Notes: generated by a model from the sequence alone, not told the origin. Counted from the stretch's first letter, positions 54,101 through 59,534 are shown. The stretch is DNA of 64,000 nucleotides from Opisthorchis felineus (GCA_004794785.1 SJOL01001151.1:1-64000); one strand, 5' to 3'. A program made the numbers and translations.

Positions 54101-57100
54101 TCATCGTTGGAAGCTCAGGTCTGTGTGTGCGACGAAGAGACCACAAACTTCGATGTTCAGTCGGGTGTACGAAATGGTTGTTGCGCTTTAACTTCGCAAT
54201 CGAGTGGTCAGACGAGCTGGCGTCCAGTTAGGCTCCCAAATCTGGAAAGCAGACTTGGAATGCGCCGATGCTATCGTTCTGTTAAGTGACGACTTGGAAG
54301 AACCCTAATGTGTGTTAAATAATCTAACTCACTACGCAGCACTCGTAGGATTGGAAATCAGTAGGTCAAGGACCAAGTTCTTCACTTGCTTGGACGTCCC
54401 TATCCAACCTCTCAAAATATGAAGTGATATAGTCTAGCATGTTATAGACTTCAAGTACCTTGATTCCACCACCTTACCCAGCTGACAGGCTGAAGAAGGA
54501 ACTCAACGGCGTGTAAATAATACACAGCAAGTAACTGAACTCCGTCTTATGAAAAAGAATTGAGATTAGTCTACGCACGAAAATCCGAATGTTGAACGCA
54601 GCGATCCGTCTTGTCCTGATTTATGCCTCTGCAAACAGAGGACATCCGAAGGTTGGAGGGTTTTGATCACTGGAGCACCTCGGTCCACATGTGGCCTACG
54701 GTTCCGTATAACCTTCTAAACTAACATGTCAGCAACAGTGGCTCTCTCAAACGAAAGGAAGAGTTTCAGCTTTTAGGTGTAGTACTACAAGAACGGAAAA
54801 GTTGCGGAATTAGGTCTGTCTTTGCTTTCAGAGGATCACTGGTGGTTGGTCAGATTGCTACCTTTTTGTGTTGAGTGCAAGTCGTGGTTGAGAACCCTCC
54901 TAACGAACGGAGAAGCTGTTACCAGTGCGTTTATCCCGTCTCCCTGGATGGGGACCCCGAGACGGACCACATCAATGGCTGGAGATATTGTCCGACATGG
55001 CCCAGTCGCGCCCTCAGTGGCGCTCGTGTATCCAAGCGATTGCCTTCAATGCATAGCTTCTTTCCCAATCCCCCCACTTAAAAGTCCAGTGACAGTGCTG
55101 CATTTACGCACCAATCCGCAGCTACCTACTCCACCTCCTCAAATCATCGGTGAACGAAACTGTGGCAGCTACAACCACTGTACGAAGAGTACGTGGTTCT
55201 TACAGCTGAGGATGATGATGATAATTATCCCGGGAGAGACAATTGTATCACAACTACGGGGAAATCCTCATGCAACTATGCTTTCTGCCGTGACAACACA
55301 CTCGTCCGAGCTTCATCAGCATTTCTAGATCAAAATGCACTACCTACTTGTGAGTAGTCAAATTAGTGGGTGGTTTTTATCAAGTCCTCCATCCTGCGGT
55401 GCTGCACTATCGTGTTCGTGAAGTTTTTGCGCACTTAACAGCTACAACTAACTGTGCCTTGTAATAAATGAATATACCTAACTAAAAGTTACCCAGGCAT
55501 CTGGTGGTAACGGTGACTCCCAATCAAACGGTGACTTCCAATCACATTGTGCTTGGTTATAGCCAAACCCAACTTCGTGTCCACATTGCTCTCCTTTGAA
55601 CATTCCTGTACGTGCGTGGTTCTTCTGATCACTGATAAATTAAGTTGATGAAGAATTGGACTGGGGATCTGCTTTCCTCCTCTGACGTGGACTAATCCTA
55701 GTAATTGCGCCAGGAGAGGTGGACTGGATAAACGAGTGATACGAGCGTGAAACTAAACCTCACAATTGCCAAAAATGTGGATGAACTTTAGCGCTTACCT
55801 CCAAATTTTTCGACATAGAATGATACCAACGACCATTACCAGATTTTTGCAACCGTTGTAGGTTTTGCTCAGAATGCTTCTCCAGCCAACTTAACTGATA
55901 TCTAGTTTGTGTCCGACTACGCCGAATTCCTCTTCGCCGGGATGCCTAATTGAGTTGTTCGGTTTCACATGTTGTTTACATGATTGATTTGTTGAAAGAA
56001 ATGAATGATCGAAACAGCTTGCATACCTAGAGAGGGACTTTGAGTATACAGTACCGGATCTGACAAGTCATCAGTTGATTGAGATATTCCAGGCAGACTG
56101 CTCGGTTGTCATAGTCAGGAAGATGAGTAGAATAGTTGCAACCACCCCCACGTCGTTTGACTTTACATCGTTCATCCGCACATATTAAGTGATAAAAAAA
56201 TTAATACGCCTTACTACTTTTAACGCTAGCTTGCAGCGGGCACCTCGTCGCATAGTACCGACGAGAAATTGCCAACAAGCCAAATGAAATGCTTCCTATA
56301 GAATAAGGAAACATTTAAGATAAGGATAGCACTGGCATCCAGTACGTGTGTCGACGCCATTTCGATCCCTGTTAGAGGCGTACATGTTTACAAACTGCAT
56401 CACTGTTGACCTCGTTTGTTGAACAGCTGTTTCTGAATGGTTGTTAACAATGAAGTTGATGAGAACAAAATAAGTACTGTTGGCCAAATATATCAATAAC
56501 AACTCACAACAGGGATAACAGTGCTATATGGTGAAAAGATTCATGGAGACGACTCGTGATCGGCATACCACATGTTGCCTCATACATAGCCTACCTAGTT
56601 AGTCACAAGTATTCTGATGTGTTATGCACTCGAATGGATTCACCATTTTGAGTCTTCGTATCGCTTCTTTTTCATCCGCAACCCCCTAGGAAAGTCGTAT
56701 CAATAGATCCAAGCATGAAAGCTTTGCTAAGTCCATTAGACTTGATAAAGAGCCACGTAGTAGGGAGAAAGTGTTCAGCACTGTGTGCACCTCTTGCTTT
56801 TCTCGGCCGACAGTGTCCAACATCATCAGTGTGCAGGTTCATTTACGCTTAATGCAAAATAGCGACCATAGAAACACATACATCCGGGCGGGTTGCAAGC
56901 ACTTCTCTGTCCACCCTTTCATCACCATGGGGAGTATGTACATAAGGGATCTACTACTTACATCGAAAATCGCTTTACATCACCCCTCTTGGAACCACTC
57001 ATCACCTGGGGCGGGGTAGGACTGTATCGTTGTTCTAGTAACTCACAGTTTATCTAGTACACACGTCTTTTACGCCAGTAACAAAGCAAAATTCGTTCAG

Positions 57101-57907
57101 CCCTGATATCCTTTCCTCAGTCGGTCTACTCATCCAGTTTTGTACAAGCCTATCACTTCTCGCGTGCAAGAAGCACTTTTCGGGAGTGGTTTCGATGTGC
57201 TTTCTTGGTTTTGGTGCCCTGTGTAAAATCTTCTGTGCTTAAGTGGTTTTTTCAACTTGTAACTTTTACGGCACTTTGGTTTCTTGTGGATAGTTCAACT
57301 GTATCCATCTACAAATGGAGATCAGTGCCACCCAGCTTTGGGTTACGAAATCAAGTAAAACCTCGTGTTTTTGGTACCGTCAGCAGACTTGTCCCATTGT
57401 TCTTTTGCGGTGCGAACCAGTGTGCGGTCAGGAAAATACTTGAGTGTTTCTTATTTTGACACAGCATTGTACTGATCCTATTTACTATCTCTTCATCATA
57501 GGGTTGCCGTCAACCATGAGAAAAATATGATGTCTGCCGAGAATCTTTCAACAGTGTTGGCTCCAAGTTTGATGAGTTCATCCTATACGGATCCACAAAG
57601 TTGCATAGCTGGAATGCAAACCGAACGGAAGTTGGTACGCATACTTATCAAAGATTACAACGCGTTGTTTCCTGGCCACGAGCGTTCAGTTCGTAGACAT
57701 GCCACTTTTGAACCTCAGTATGACCGTCCAAATAGTCAGTTGATTGCCTCTGCGGCTCTCATGCAGTACGCAGCTAATCGACCGGTTCCACGTGAGCCAG
57801 AGCAAAGCAAGCGTCGGTTCCTTCGAAATCGTCGCTCTGTTGATACTCCACTGCTCACATCTGGGTCCACCGAAAAGACAACCGCTCCGGTGAATTCACC
57901 AACTTGA
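101..57907 (+). CDS. CHN: Chimaerin-type RhoGAP (SH2-C1-RhoGAP), whole spliced gene
   Basis: Chimaerins are diacylglycerol-responsive GTPase-activating proteins for Rac. The SH2 and C1 domains hold the protein closed until it is recruited to membrane. Exons placed: 101-143, 183-387, 421-619, 8743-9273, 24269-24727, 46722-46799, 46896-46921, 47048-47178, 49430-49567, 52114-52225, 57502-57907. All junctions are GT-AG, phases match throughout, and the sum is 2328 bases (775 codons plus stop). Domain order: N-terminal chimaerin-like segment, SH2, linker of about 280 residues, C1, RhoGAP with arginine finger, and a basic tail of about 75-80 residues. Vertebrate alpha2/beta2 forms are about 460-470 residues, so linker and tail are expanded. 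A short exon carrying the H-x2-C ligands of C1 was not found and is expected within 24728-46721. Intron sizes run from 33 bp to 22 kb. Family assignment is secure; alpha versus beta is not meaningful in a flatworm. Confidence 0.95.
183..387 (+). CDS. CHN: Chimaerin exon 2 (first half of SH2)
   Basis: Starts after CCCACAG and ends before GTAGGT. It encodes the family segment [12 protein letters not shown], then the SH2 start (YHGPISRQ) and the phosphotyrosine-pocket strand GAYLIRES, with the invariant arginine of the F-L-V-R-E-S motif present. It ends with two bases (TG) of a split tryptophan codon. Reading on would hit TAG at once, which supports the donor. Confidence 0.95.
421..619 (+). CDS. 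CHN: Chimaerin exon 3 (second half of SH2)
   Basis: Joined to exon 2 across a 33-bp intron (388-420) it continues the SH2 fold: [14 protein letters not shown], then [18 protein letters not shown]. Chimaerins have asparagine (R-N-x-x-L-Y-Y-D) where most SH2 domains carry histidine, and that feature is kept here. The exon ends in phase 0 at a GTAAGG donor. An 8.1-kb intron follows. Confidence 0.95.
712..899 (+). mobile_element. tRNA-derived SINE, family A, near full length
   Basis: The head has a Pol III A-box-like TGGCTCAATGG and, about 45 bases on, a B-box-like GGTTCCGACCC. The body carries the landmarks TAGGCTTGGGCAACC and GGCATGACAGCTAGG. The 3' end is GTGTTACAGCTGAGCAAACG. The same order occurs in about ten copies in this window. 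Confidence 0.85.
1133..1309 (+). repeat. 177-bp direct repeat, copy 1
   Basis: Matches 1553-1729 with 9 mismatches and no gaps (about 95% identity) at an offset of exactly 420 bases. It starts TGTAGTATGCACGC and ends ACCGTATACT. Not recognised as a known family. It could be a truncated dimer of a 420-bp satellite or the arms of a small element. Confidence 0.9.
1553..1729 (+). repeat. 177-bp direct repeat, copy 2
   Basis: Second copy of the repeat at 1133-1309. The 243 bases between the copies are not repeated here; they end in a segment (CCACCCTGACGTGGTTG type) that resembles the leader of the LINE at 60.64 kb. Confidence 0.9.
2520..2690 (+). mobile_element. Decayed SINE family A copy
   Basis: Keeps the family 3' landmark CCGAAAGGGTGTTAAATCTG near 2655-2675 and a poor match to the TAGGC...GGTAACC body. 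The tRNA head is barely recognisable. Confidence 0.4.
3235..3530 (-). mobile_element. Possible solo LTR (- strand)
   Basis: On the - strand a TATA-like TTTAAATA (3338-3331) is followed about 40 bases later by AATAAA (3291-3286), then GTGAGTCTTTTTCCACAC. That is promoter and poly(A) signal at close spacing, as in LTRs. It lies inside a LINE leader. No ends or target duplication were proven. Confidence 0.35.
3528..3692 (-). mobile_element. tRNA-derived SINE with well-kept tRNA head
   Basis: On the - strand the head has a D-arm GCTC...GAGC around AGTGGTTAGG and a T-arm GTGGTTCGAACCCCAC, so A and B boxes are both clear. The body landmarks GTCTAGGCGTGAGC and GGCAGTATTAC belong to family A. The acceptor ends do not pair well, so this is a SINE head and not a working tRNA gene. 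Confidence 0.8.
4256..4436 (-). mobile_element. SINE family A copy (- strand)
   Basis: Carries CTAGACAGG, TGCCATGCCATCCGAAGG and the tail end TTGCAACGCCATTCCAGTGC on the + strand. The B box is damaged (CTCGAACAGC). Confidence 0.75.
4500..5250 (+). mobile_element. LINE middle region (between endonuclease and RT), decayed
   Basis: Frame fragments such as [12 protein letters not shown]...A-R-A-Q-E-M match the linker between endonuclease and reverse transcriptase of fluke EN-RT elements (pattern S-L-R-x-D-R-E-x-W-W-x-x-x-A-x-E-M-E). A sister piece is at 41.85-42.06 kb. Several stops and frameshifts. Confidence 0.55.
5338..5524 (-). mobile_element. tRNA-derived SINE, family A, best-kept copy
   Basis: On the - strand: A box in GATGGCTCGAATGGTTAGAG, B box GGTTCGAACCCG, body GTCTAGGCTTGGGCAACC and GGCATGGCAGCTAGGC, tail GTGTTACAGCTGAACGATT followed by T/A-rich sequence. 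Use this copy as the family reference. Confidence 0.9.
5958..6107 (-). mobile_element. SINE family A copy, internally deleted
   Basis: Keeps the tail side (CACCCGAAGGAAGC) and CTAGACAGGAACAGTCGAG but lacks the B-box region. The head is reduced to CGGATCAGTAAATTCGCACG and a duplicated CTCGAGCTAT stretch. Confidence 0.65.
6586..6655 (+). mobile_element. SINE family A 3' fragment
   Basis: GGTGTGGCTGCTAGGCATCG...GTGTTACCGCTGGTCGG followed by a TTATTAATTATTATAA tail. Confidence 0.55.
8743..9273 (+). CDS. CHN: Chimaerin exon 4 (SH2-C1 linker, Ser/Pro-rich)
   Basis: A 531-bp, 177-codon exon after a pyrimidine-rich TTTCAG acceptor, ending at a consensus GTAAGT donor, phase 0 on both sides. The product is rich in Ser, Thr, Pro and Arg, has no recognised domain, and contains a proline cluster PPMPPPRG that could bind SH3 or WW domains. 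It sits where vertebrate chimaerins have a linker of only about 75 residues. Assignment to this gene rests on phase, splice sites, length of the open frame and position, not on homology. Confidence 0.8.
9815..9960 (+). repeat. Family B fragment
   Basis: Contains CTACTCACAAGGCTCCTGAAAATTCTTCGACG, the shared segment on one side of the hammerhead, then TTCAGTTGAATCTCC from the other part of the unit. The hammerhead segment itself is deleted. Confidence 0.55.
10326..10503 (-). mobile_element. SINE family A copy (- strand)
   Basis: Near full length: GGTGCCTAGCTGCCATGCCA, TGCCAGGTTGCCCAAG, CTAGACAGGAGCAATCGAG, and a mutated B box (GGTTCGATC on +). The head has TTCAACTGCTGAGCCATTT. Confidence 0.85.
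11430..11760 (-). mobile_element. Family B unit, slightly more than one tandem period
   Basis: Runs from CTACTCACGAGGTTGCCG (11441) through the hammerhead segment, then TACATTCATTTGCAAATCAA, CTCAACTGAATCTCTCG and GGTACGATATTCGAGA, to a second CTACTCACAAGGTT at 11726. The recurrence after 285 bases shows that the unit continues head to tail. Strand is given for the ribozyme. Confidence 0.7.
11474..11511 (-). ncRNA. Hammerhead ribozyme-like core (degenerate), family B
   Basis: On the - strand: CTGGTGA (consensus CUGANGA with one change), an imperfect stem II, then GAAAC-CG-GTC and GTGGG. The 5' strand of stem I is not complementary to GTGGG here, so self-cleavage is not expected. Confidence 0.45.
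12440..14110 (+). mobile_element. Non-LTR retrotransposon (RT domain), decayed
   Basis: Pieces in order along + : L-P-L-Y-K-G-K-G-S...D-N-F-R (12.54 kb), [10 protein letters not shown] (12.8 kb), the [13 protein letters not shown] block (12.95 kb, the family's G-V-K-Q-G-C), and near 13.51 kb C-A-D-D-I-V-L-F, the F/Y-A-D-D catalytic box with its first residue changed. Further on, F-D-H-R-C-P-R (13.91 kb) and R-L-R-W-F-A-H (14.04 kb) are from the C-terminal part. The frame is broken many times. This element differs from the family at 22.5 and 62 kb. Confidence 0.75.
14946..15127 (+). mobile_element. SINE family A copy with (TTA)n tail
   Basis: Head reduced to GATGAATAGCTCAGACC. Body TGTCTAGGCTCGGGTAACC; 3' end AAAGGATGTTACTGCTGG, then a pure (TTA/ATT)n microsatellite at about 15076-15140, which probably grew from the SINE tail. 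Confidence 0.7.
15595..15775 (+). mobile_element. Family B copy with 3' half of hammerhead core
   Basis: Contains GATACACTCATTTTCATATC, GGGAGACTCACCTGGAACCC and, at 15694-15712 on +, GGGCGAAACCGTTCGTGGG, which is the GAAA box, short stem III and stem I strand of the family ribozyme with GTC changed to TTC. The CUGANGA half is missing. Followed by AGCAACCTTATAAGCAATGC. Confidence 0.6.
15787..15858 (-). mobile_element. tRNA-like segment (SINE head or tRNA pseudogene)
   Basis: On the - strand: CCAGTGACTAAATGGATAGAG resembles a D-arm/A box, CAACTCTTATCCTG an anticodon arm, and GGTCACGAGTTCAAATTCC a T-arm/B box at correct spacing. The acceptor stem does not close and no CCA-side pairing is seen, so it is treated as a pseudogene or SINE head. 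Confidence 0.5.
16440..16815 (-). mobile_element. Penelope-like element remnant (GIY-YIG nuclease)
   Basis: The - strand encodes [13 protein letters not shown], the GIY-YIG start with the C-x-C-G-x-x-Y-I signature of Penelope-like nucleases. After a +1/-1 shift in the SISTS region it continues [12 protein letters not shown] and [12 protein letters not shown], matching the family's R-I-S-E-H-x-P-x-x-L and A-I-x-x-H-x-x-x-x-G-H. It is frameshifted, so not active. No Penelope reverse transcriptase was recognised upstream on the - strand. Confidence 0.7.
21225..21410 (+). mobile_element. LINE C-terminal fragment
   Basis: [22 protein letters not shown] matches the element-wide block [21 protein letters not shown]; stops follow. 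Confidence 0.65.
22540..23190 (+). mobile_element. Non-LTR retrotransposon, RT 3' part and tail
   Basis: [54 protein letters not shown]: blocks of the fluke EN-RT family, in order. One frameshift lies near 22680. The 3' end near 23157 (TTTATAGCTGATAAATTAAT) is a worn form of the shared LINE/SINE tail. Same family as 61.6-63.4 kb. Confidence 0.85.
23846..23915 (+). mobile_element. SINE family A 3' fragment
   Basis: CCTCCGGGTGGCATGGCTGC, then CCGAAAGGGTGTTGCAGCTG, then AACGATTTTTTATT tail. Confidence 0.7.
24269..24727 (+). CDS. CHN: Chimaerin exon 5 (linker end and most of C1)
   Basis: 153 codons, phase 0 at both ends. The first 110 or so residues are Ser/Thr-rich linker. The C1 zinc domain then begins: [34 protein letters not shown], almost identical in pattern to chimaerin and PKC C1 domains. 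It stops at a strong GTGAGT donor just before the expected V-H-x-x-C. The acceptor was chosen among three nearby AGs (24258, 24263, 24268) because only the last keeps phase with exon 4, so the exact start is less certain than the rest. Confidence 0.92.
25394..25530 (+). mobile_element. SINE family A copy, 5'-truncated
   Basis: From GCATCTCGATCGCTCCTTTC through TCTAGGTTTAGGCAACC and GGGTGGCATGGCAGC to GATGTTGCGGCTGAACGATT and an ATTATTATG tail. Confidence 0.8.
26400..27050 (+). mobile_element. LINE 3' end, decayed
   Basis: [18 protein letters not shown] matches the RT C-terminal block. Downstream the 3' untranslated landmarks (CGAAACTG-like, TGTACAACAAGTATGCGGTTG, GTTACAACCGAAAGTGATG) follow in the same order as at 55.2 and 63.4 kb. 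Confidence 0.7.
27880..28740 (-). mobile_element. Non-LTR retrotransposon RT, second subfamily
   Basis: On the - strand: [14 protein letters not shown] at about 28310-28350 keeps an intact catalytic Y-A-D-D box. Then [50 protein letters not shown] and [12 protein letters not shown]. Two frameshifts. Best-preserved RT core in the window. Confidence 0.85.
29784..29945. repeat. Two tRNA-like segments in opposite orientation
   Basis: On the - strand, 29784-29836 has a perfect T-arm (CCGGGGTTCAAACCCCGG). On the + strand, 29884-29945 has CCTCGGATGTCAGATG then CCCGAGTTCAAACCCCGG ending TACGGCCA. Neither has a full cloverleaf that could be drawn by eye. Probably heads of tRNA-derived elements other than family A. 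Confidence 0.45.
34014..34169 (+). repeat. Inverted-repeat hairpin with hammerhead-like core (Penelope-type)
   Basis: Arms GCTTAGTT-GGTCTGTTCGCC (from 34014) and its near complement ending at 34169 enclose TTGACGA (34092-34098), stem TCACC-TCGATT-GGTGA, GAAA (34118-34121), then hairpin TTTGCA...TGCAAA and CTC. This is the order CUGANGA - stem II - GAAA - stem III - NUH of a hammerhead, with C3 changed to T and imperfect stem III closure. About 55 unpaired bases separate the left arm from the core. Confidence 0.5.
38880..39185 (-). mobile_element. LINE reverse-transcriptase fragment, third type
   Basis: On the - strand: [20 protein letters not shown], then after a shift [12 protein letters not shown], which is the Y-A-D-D-T-x-V-x-G-x-I box of CR1/L2/jockey-like RTs with Y-A changed to H-T. 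Short, and the only trace of this type here. Confidence 0.45.
41320..42070 (+). mobile_element. LINE leader and EN-RT linker fragments
   Basis: 41340-41650 matches the leader at 60.70-60.95 kb (GTTCCACAAGGTGCAATCATG, AAGGCAGTAAGGTG, CCAACAGTTGACGGTGACC). 41850-42060 matches the EN-RT linker piece at 4.54 kb (CAAAGGCCCAAGAGATGG). Confidence 0.65.
42310..42540 (-). mobile_element. Family B unit carrying a hammerhead motif
   Basis: From ACTACTCATAAGGTTGCT through the hammerhead (42360-42400), CAACCTTATGTTCTACTTG, ATACACTCACTTGCAAACC, and CAGCTGAATCTCTCATTTATG. Colinear with the copy at 11430-11760. Strand is given for the ribozyme. Confidence 0.7.
42360..42400 (-). ncRNA. Hammerhead ribozyme motif, family B (one core mutation)
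   Basis: Read on the - strand from 42400: CCTAC (stem I, 5' strand), CTTATGA (core; consensus CUGANGA with one change), GCCC-CAAGAA-GGGC (stem II, four perfect pairs, six-base loop), GAAA, C-CG-G (very short stem III), TC, then GTGGG, which pairs with CCTAC (one G-T wobble). The cleavage site would follow GTC, between 42365 and 42364. The very short stem III is the form known from Penelope-like elements and retrozymes. The core change probably stops cleavage. Confidence 0.7.
42457..42657. repeat. Inverted pair of family B segments
   Basis: Arm 42457-42540 (ATTGGCGAAATACACTC to CTCATTTATGATG) is the reverse complement, with scattered mismatches and small gaps, of 42576-42657. A 35-bp A/T-rich spacer lies between. 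Perfect near the spacer (15 bases). Confidence 0.85.
44750..45005 (+). mobile_element. Family B copy with internal fold-back
   Basis: Has CTTTGACGAGAGACTCACC, CAGCTGAATCTCTCATTTATG, GTACGATATTCGAGATAC, then CTACTTATAAGGTTGCT and, after about 10 bases, its inverse AGCAACCTTATGAGTAATGC. The hammerhead segment between these two appears to have been deleted. Confidence 0.7.
46722..46799 (+). CDS. CHN: Chimaerin exon (end of C1 and link to RhoGAP)
   Basis: A 26-codon exon after TTTCCAG, donor GTCAGT. It begins D-D-C, fitting the last zinc cysteine of a C1 domain (family N-D-C), and ends T-V-I-Y-E-I-R-G, which takes the place of the family's K-V-Y-C-C-D-L. Phase 0 at both ends. Similarity is weak over this link, so the call depends on the phase chain, spacing (about 27 residues in the family) and its position 96 bp before the next exon. 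Confidence 0.7.
46896..46921 (+). CDS. CHN: Chimaerin 26-bp microexon
   Basis: A 26-base exon between CACTCAG and GTAAAA, encoding V-F-R-A-Y-R-N-V plus two bases. It is needed to bring the frame into phase with the RhoGAP exon at 47048. The joined product [14 protein letters not shown] lines up with the family's L-V-K-A-H-N-T-Q-R-P-M-V-V. Flanking introns are 96 and 126 bp. Confidence 0.75.
47048..47178 (+). CDS. CHN: Chimaerin RhoGAP exon with arginine finger
   Basis: Starts after CCCTCTCAG, donor GTATGT. It encodes [16 protein letters not shown], then E-G-L-Y-R-V-P-G-N and an A-F-D-K end. The arginine in G-L-Y-R is the catalytic arginine finger (codon 47124-47126). The next residues are V-P-G instead of the vertebrate chimaerin V-S-G; proline here is common in other RhoGAPs. 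Leaves one base of a split Asp codon. Confidence 0.96.
47179..49429. other. Chimaerin intron (2.25 kb) in RhoGAP region
   Basis: No gene or known repeat is recognised except the LTR-like segment at about 48.8-49.2 kb. Confidence 0.5.
48800..49200 (+). mobile_element. Possible solo LTR (+ strand)
   Basis: A CCAAT-like region (GATTGGTCAGAATGCCAGCC) is followed by TATAAATA at 49062-49069, then about 35-40 bases on CTCGATAAAGG, then TAGTGGGCGGAGCAGG. This is promoter-like architecture in an intron, as in fluke LTR retrotransposons. Ends and target duplication not established. Confidence 0.3.
49430..49567 (+). CDS. CHN: Chimaerin RhoGAP exon (central helices)
   Basis: Begins two bases into the split Asp codon after CATGACAG. 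It encodes [21 protein letters not shown], which is the RhoGAP block with the conserved Lys and Arg of K-x-x-x-R-x-L-P-x-P. It ends M-D-I-V plus one base at a GTGAGT donor. Phase matches both neighbours. Confidence 0.95.
49655..49775 (+). mobile_element. Family B fragment
   Basis: TAGCGAAATACACTCATCTG, GAGAGACTCACCTGGAACCC, CAGCTGAATCTCTCGTTTG, CAACTGAATGTGCTGCACC. No ribozyme part. Confidence 0.75.
50545..50730 (+). mobile_element. Family B fragment, decayed
   Basis: GACTCTCCCGTTTATAATGA, CACCTGAATTTGCTGCATAG, then GGTCGAAGATTTTCAGCGAC and CCTTATAAGCAGCG, the flank that follows the hammerhead in other copies. The core is lost. Confidence 0.55.
50815..51240 (-). pseudogene. Histone H4 pseudogene
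   Basis: Histone H4 is a nucleosome core protein. On the - strand, 50940-51035 encodes [27 protein letters not shown], almost the H4 core (family: [26 protein letters not shown]), preceded by G-R-V-V-K-H-L (family G-G-V-K-R-I). Near 51225, L-L-R-D-N fits V-L-R-D-N; near 50860 a DNA match to T-V-T-A-M-D-V-V-Y-A is broken by indels. Extra sequence of roughly 150 bp before and 60-90 bp after the core block interrupts it. No N-terminus is recognised. It is antisense inside a chimaerin intron and is certainly dead; no intron or poly(A) tail was seen to tell a retrocopy from a stray cluster gene. Confidence 0.85.
52114..52225 (+). CDS. CHN: Chimaerin RhoGAP exon (LPPAHYETL block)
   Basis: Starts after GTTACAG with two bases completing an Arg codon and ends before GTAAGT. 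It encodes [20 protein letters not shown], matching the chimaerin block [12 protein letters not shown]. The first 17 residues are less conserved. Confidence 0.96.
52226..57501. other. Chimaerin last intron (5.3 kb)
   Basis: Its centre is a decayed LINE (52.5-55.24 kb, listed separately). From 55240 to 57501 no gene, RNA or known repeat is recognised. Confidence 0.55.
52500..55235 (+). mobile_element. Decayed but near-complete EN-RT non-LTR retrotransposon
   Basis: In order on +: endonuclease block [12 protein letters not shown] (52.71 kb; family G-D-W/F-N-A), R-F-G-L-G-H-R; linker traces; [15 protein letters not shown] (53.72 kb); RT block [13 protein letters not shown] (53.99 kb), [16 protein letters not shown] (family G-V-R-Q-G-C); 3' region [13 protein letters not shown] with the 3' end TTACAGCTGAGGATGATGAT at 55200-55220. 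Many stops and shifts. Same strand as the host gene. Confidence 0.85.
57502..57907 (+). CDS. CHN: Chimaerin last exon (RhoGAP end and basic C-terminal tail)
   Basis: After ATCATAG it completes an Arg codon and encodes [15 protein letters not shown], the final RhoGAP block with its conserved asparagine, then [13 protein letters not shown]. Vertebrate chimaerins end at about this point. Here the frame runs on for about 75-80 residues with basic runs ([10 protein letters not shown]) and a Ser/Thr-rich end to TGA at 57905-57907. The tail is not recognised; it could be a membrane- or partner-binding addition. No clear AATAAA was picked out in the next few hundred bases. Confidence 0.96.
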
Positions 57908-59201
57908 TTCGTCTCTACTTGGCTTTTGAACCCGCGTTTCGGTCACAGAGACCGGTCAGGGGATTCAACAATAACCAGTTTATTTTTATACATTCTTTGT
58001 ACAGTTCCATAATCAGTTGCACCCACTGCTATAAGACCTGCCTTTTATCTTAACGCAACTCCACTCCCCATTGTGTATTTTCATGCGCAATCCAAATCGC
58101 TTTAACCACGAGGTCTTTCACATATTTTCTTCCCCATCCCTTTTCAGCTACATACTACCTTTCCAACCCTTTTTATGCTTATTTCCCACAATGAGGTGTT
58201 CTGAACTATCTAACTCCTTAACAATTTATCTCCGAAATGCACCATATCCTTTCTTTTGGAGCTGGTCCCTTTCCGGGCTTCCAACCTACTACCACACTCT
58301 CAGTTTTCCTTACCTTTTCCTTTAATTTCTAGATCATTTTATCACTTCTATTATTTCTGTTCTTTAAAGCAATGTTGTCCTTGGTGCAATTTTTCACTGA
58401 GGAATGTGTCGCTTCCATGCTGCTCCTCTCTATGTACAAAGCTTCATCCCGCCTTATACAACAGCAACGAAAAAGCATATCCACCACTACTAGCAGTTCG
58501 TTTGATTTCTCACTACTCTCGGACGTCCGGAGCCATCCTAGATTCTACTCGTTTTGGCTCATGTAAGGCCTTACGTCGTAGTCTTTTTGTGATGTACTGT
58601 TCTTTGTCATTCGGAGAATAGTGGAAGTTGAACCAATGCAACCCCTGAAAGTCCTATTATTCACTAGTTAGCTAGAAGGGCACTTCTAGCCCTAACTGAA
58701 CTTTAGCGGATGACCCTGTGAAACAAATCCTGTCTGACTTTCTCCAACACCGACCTGAATGTAAAAAAAATTAGACAGGGAACGTTAAACTAAGTTCTGT
58801 CCAACATCTCCGGGTTTTTCTTTCAAGAAGCCGGATCAGCTCCCTTGAGGATACGTGTAACAGTTCGATCATTTCACGAACATATCTTACTGCAGTATGA
58901 TGGTTTATGCACCTCCATTTAGTTTGCGACACTCGCAGAGTTTCATGCCAGTTGGTCGGTGAAGGTTTGGGCGACCTGGTAGTACTGAAACCTACCCATC
59001 ATAGTTGGGTACCAGTATCCTTACATCGGTGTTTCTGTTAGTGATGGTGGATGAAATCATTTTTAGACGTGCTGGTTGTTACAATCCATCTTCGGCCCTT
59101 GGTAAAGCGGAGCTTAAAGAAACTGACAGATACTCACAACCACCTCACTTTTCAATCAAATGGAAAATGTTTGGAACCGACTGGGAAGTCATCGTTTCAC
59201 A

Positions 59202-59306
59202 AGGGCTTGGTAAACAATCGGTAGTTTTTAATTGGGCAACGTTTCGCTTTTGACACAAAAGCGAAACGTTGCCCAATTAAAAACTACCGATTGTTTACCA
59301 AGCCCT
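59202..59306. repeat. Perfect palindrome, 51-bp arms, 3-bp spacer
   Basis: 59202-59252 and 59256-59306 are exact reverse complements (checked base by base). The spacer is ACA (59253-59255). Pairing stops sharply on both sides. The arm begins AGGGCTTGGTAAACAATCGG and ends near the centre with AAGCGAAACG on the right arm. Confidence 0.97.
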
Positions 59307-59534
59307 CCTGAAACACCTCACTTGTCGTTTAAGCGACCTGGTTCTTGTGCAGATTAGGTTACTGTGAGGCTTCCCTTAGTTGACAGTCAAGTTAGGAACG
59401 TTAAATATCATTAAACCGTTGATCCTGAAATACGAGCTCCTTAAAACCAAGATAATCCCTTAGGTATCTCTAGGATCCGTTGTTTTCATAGACACTACTG
59501 AACATGCCTACAATGGGTATAATGAAGAGTTACA

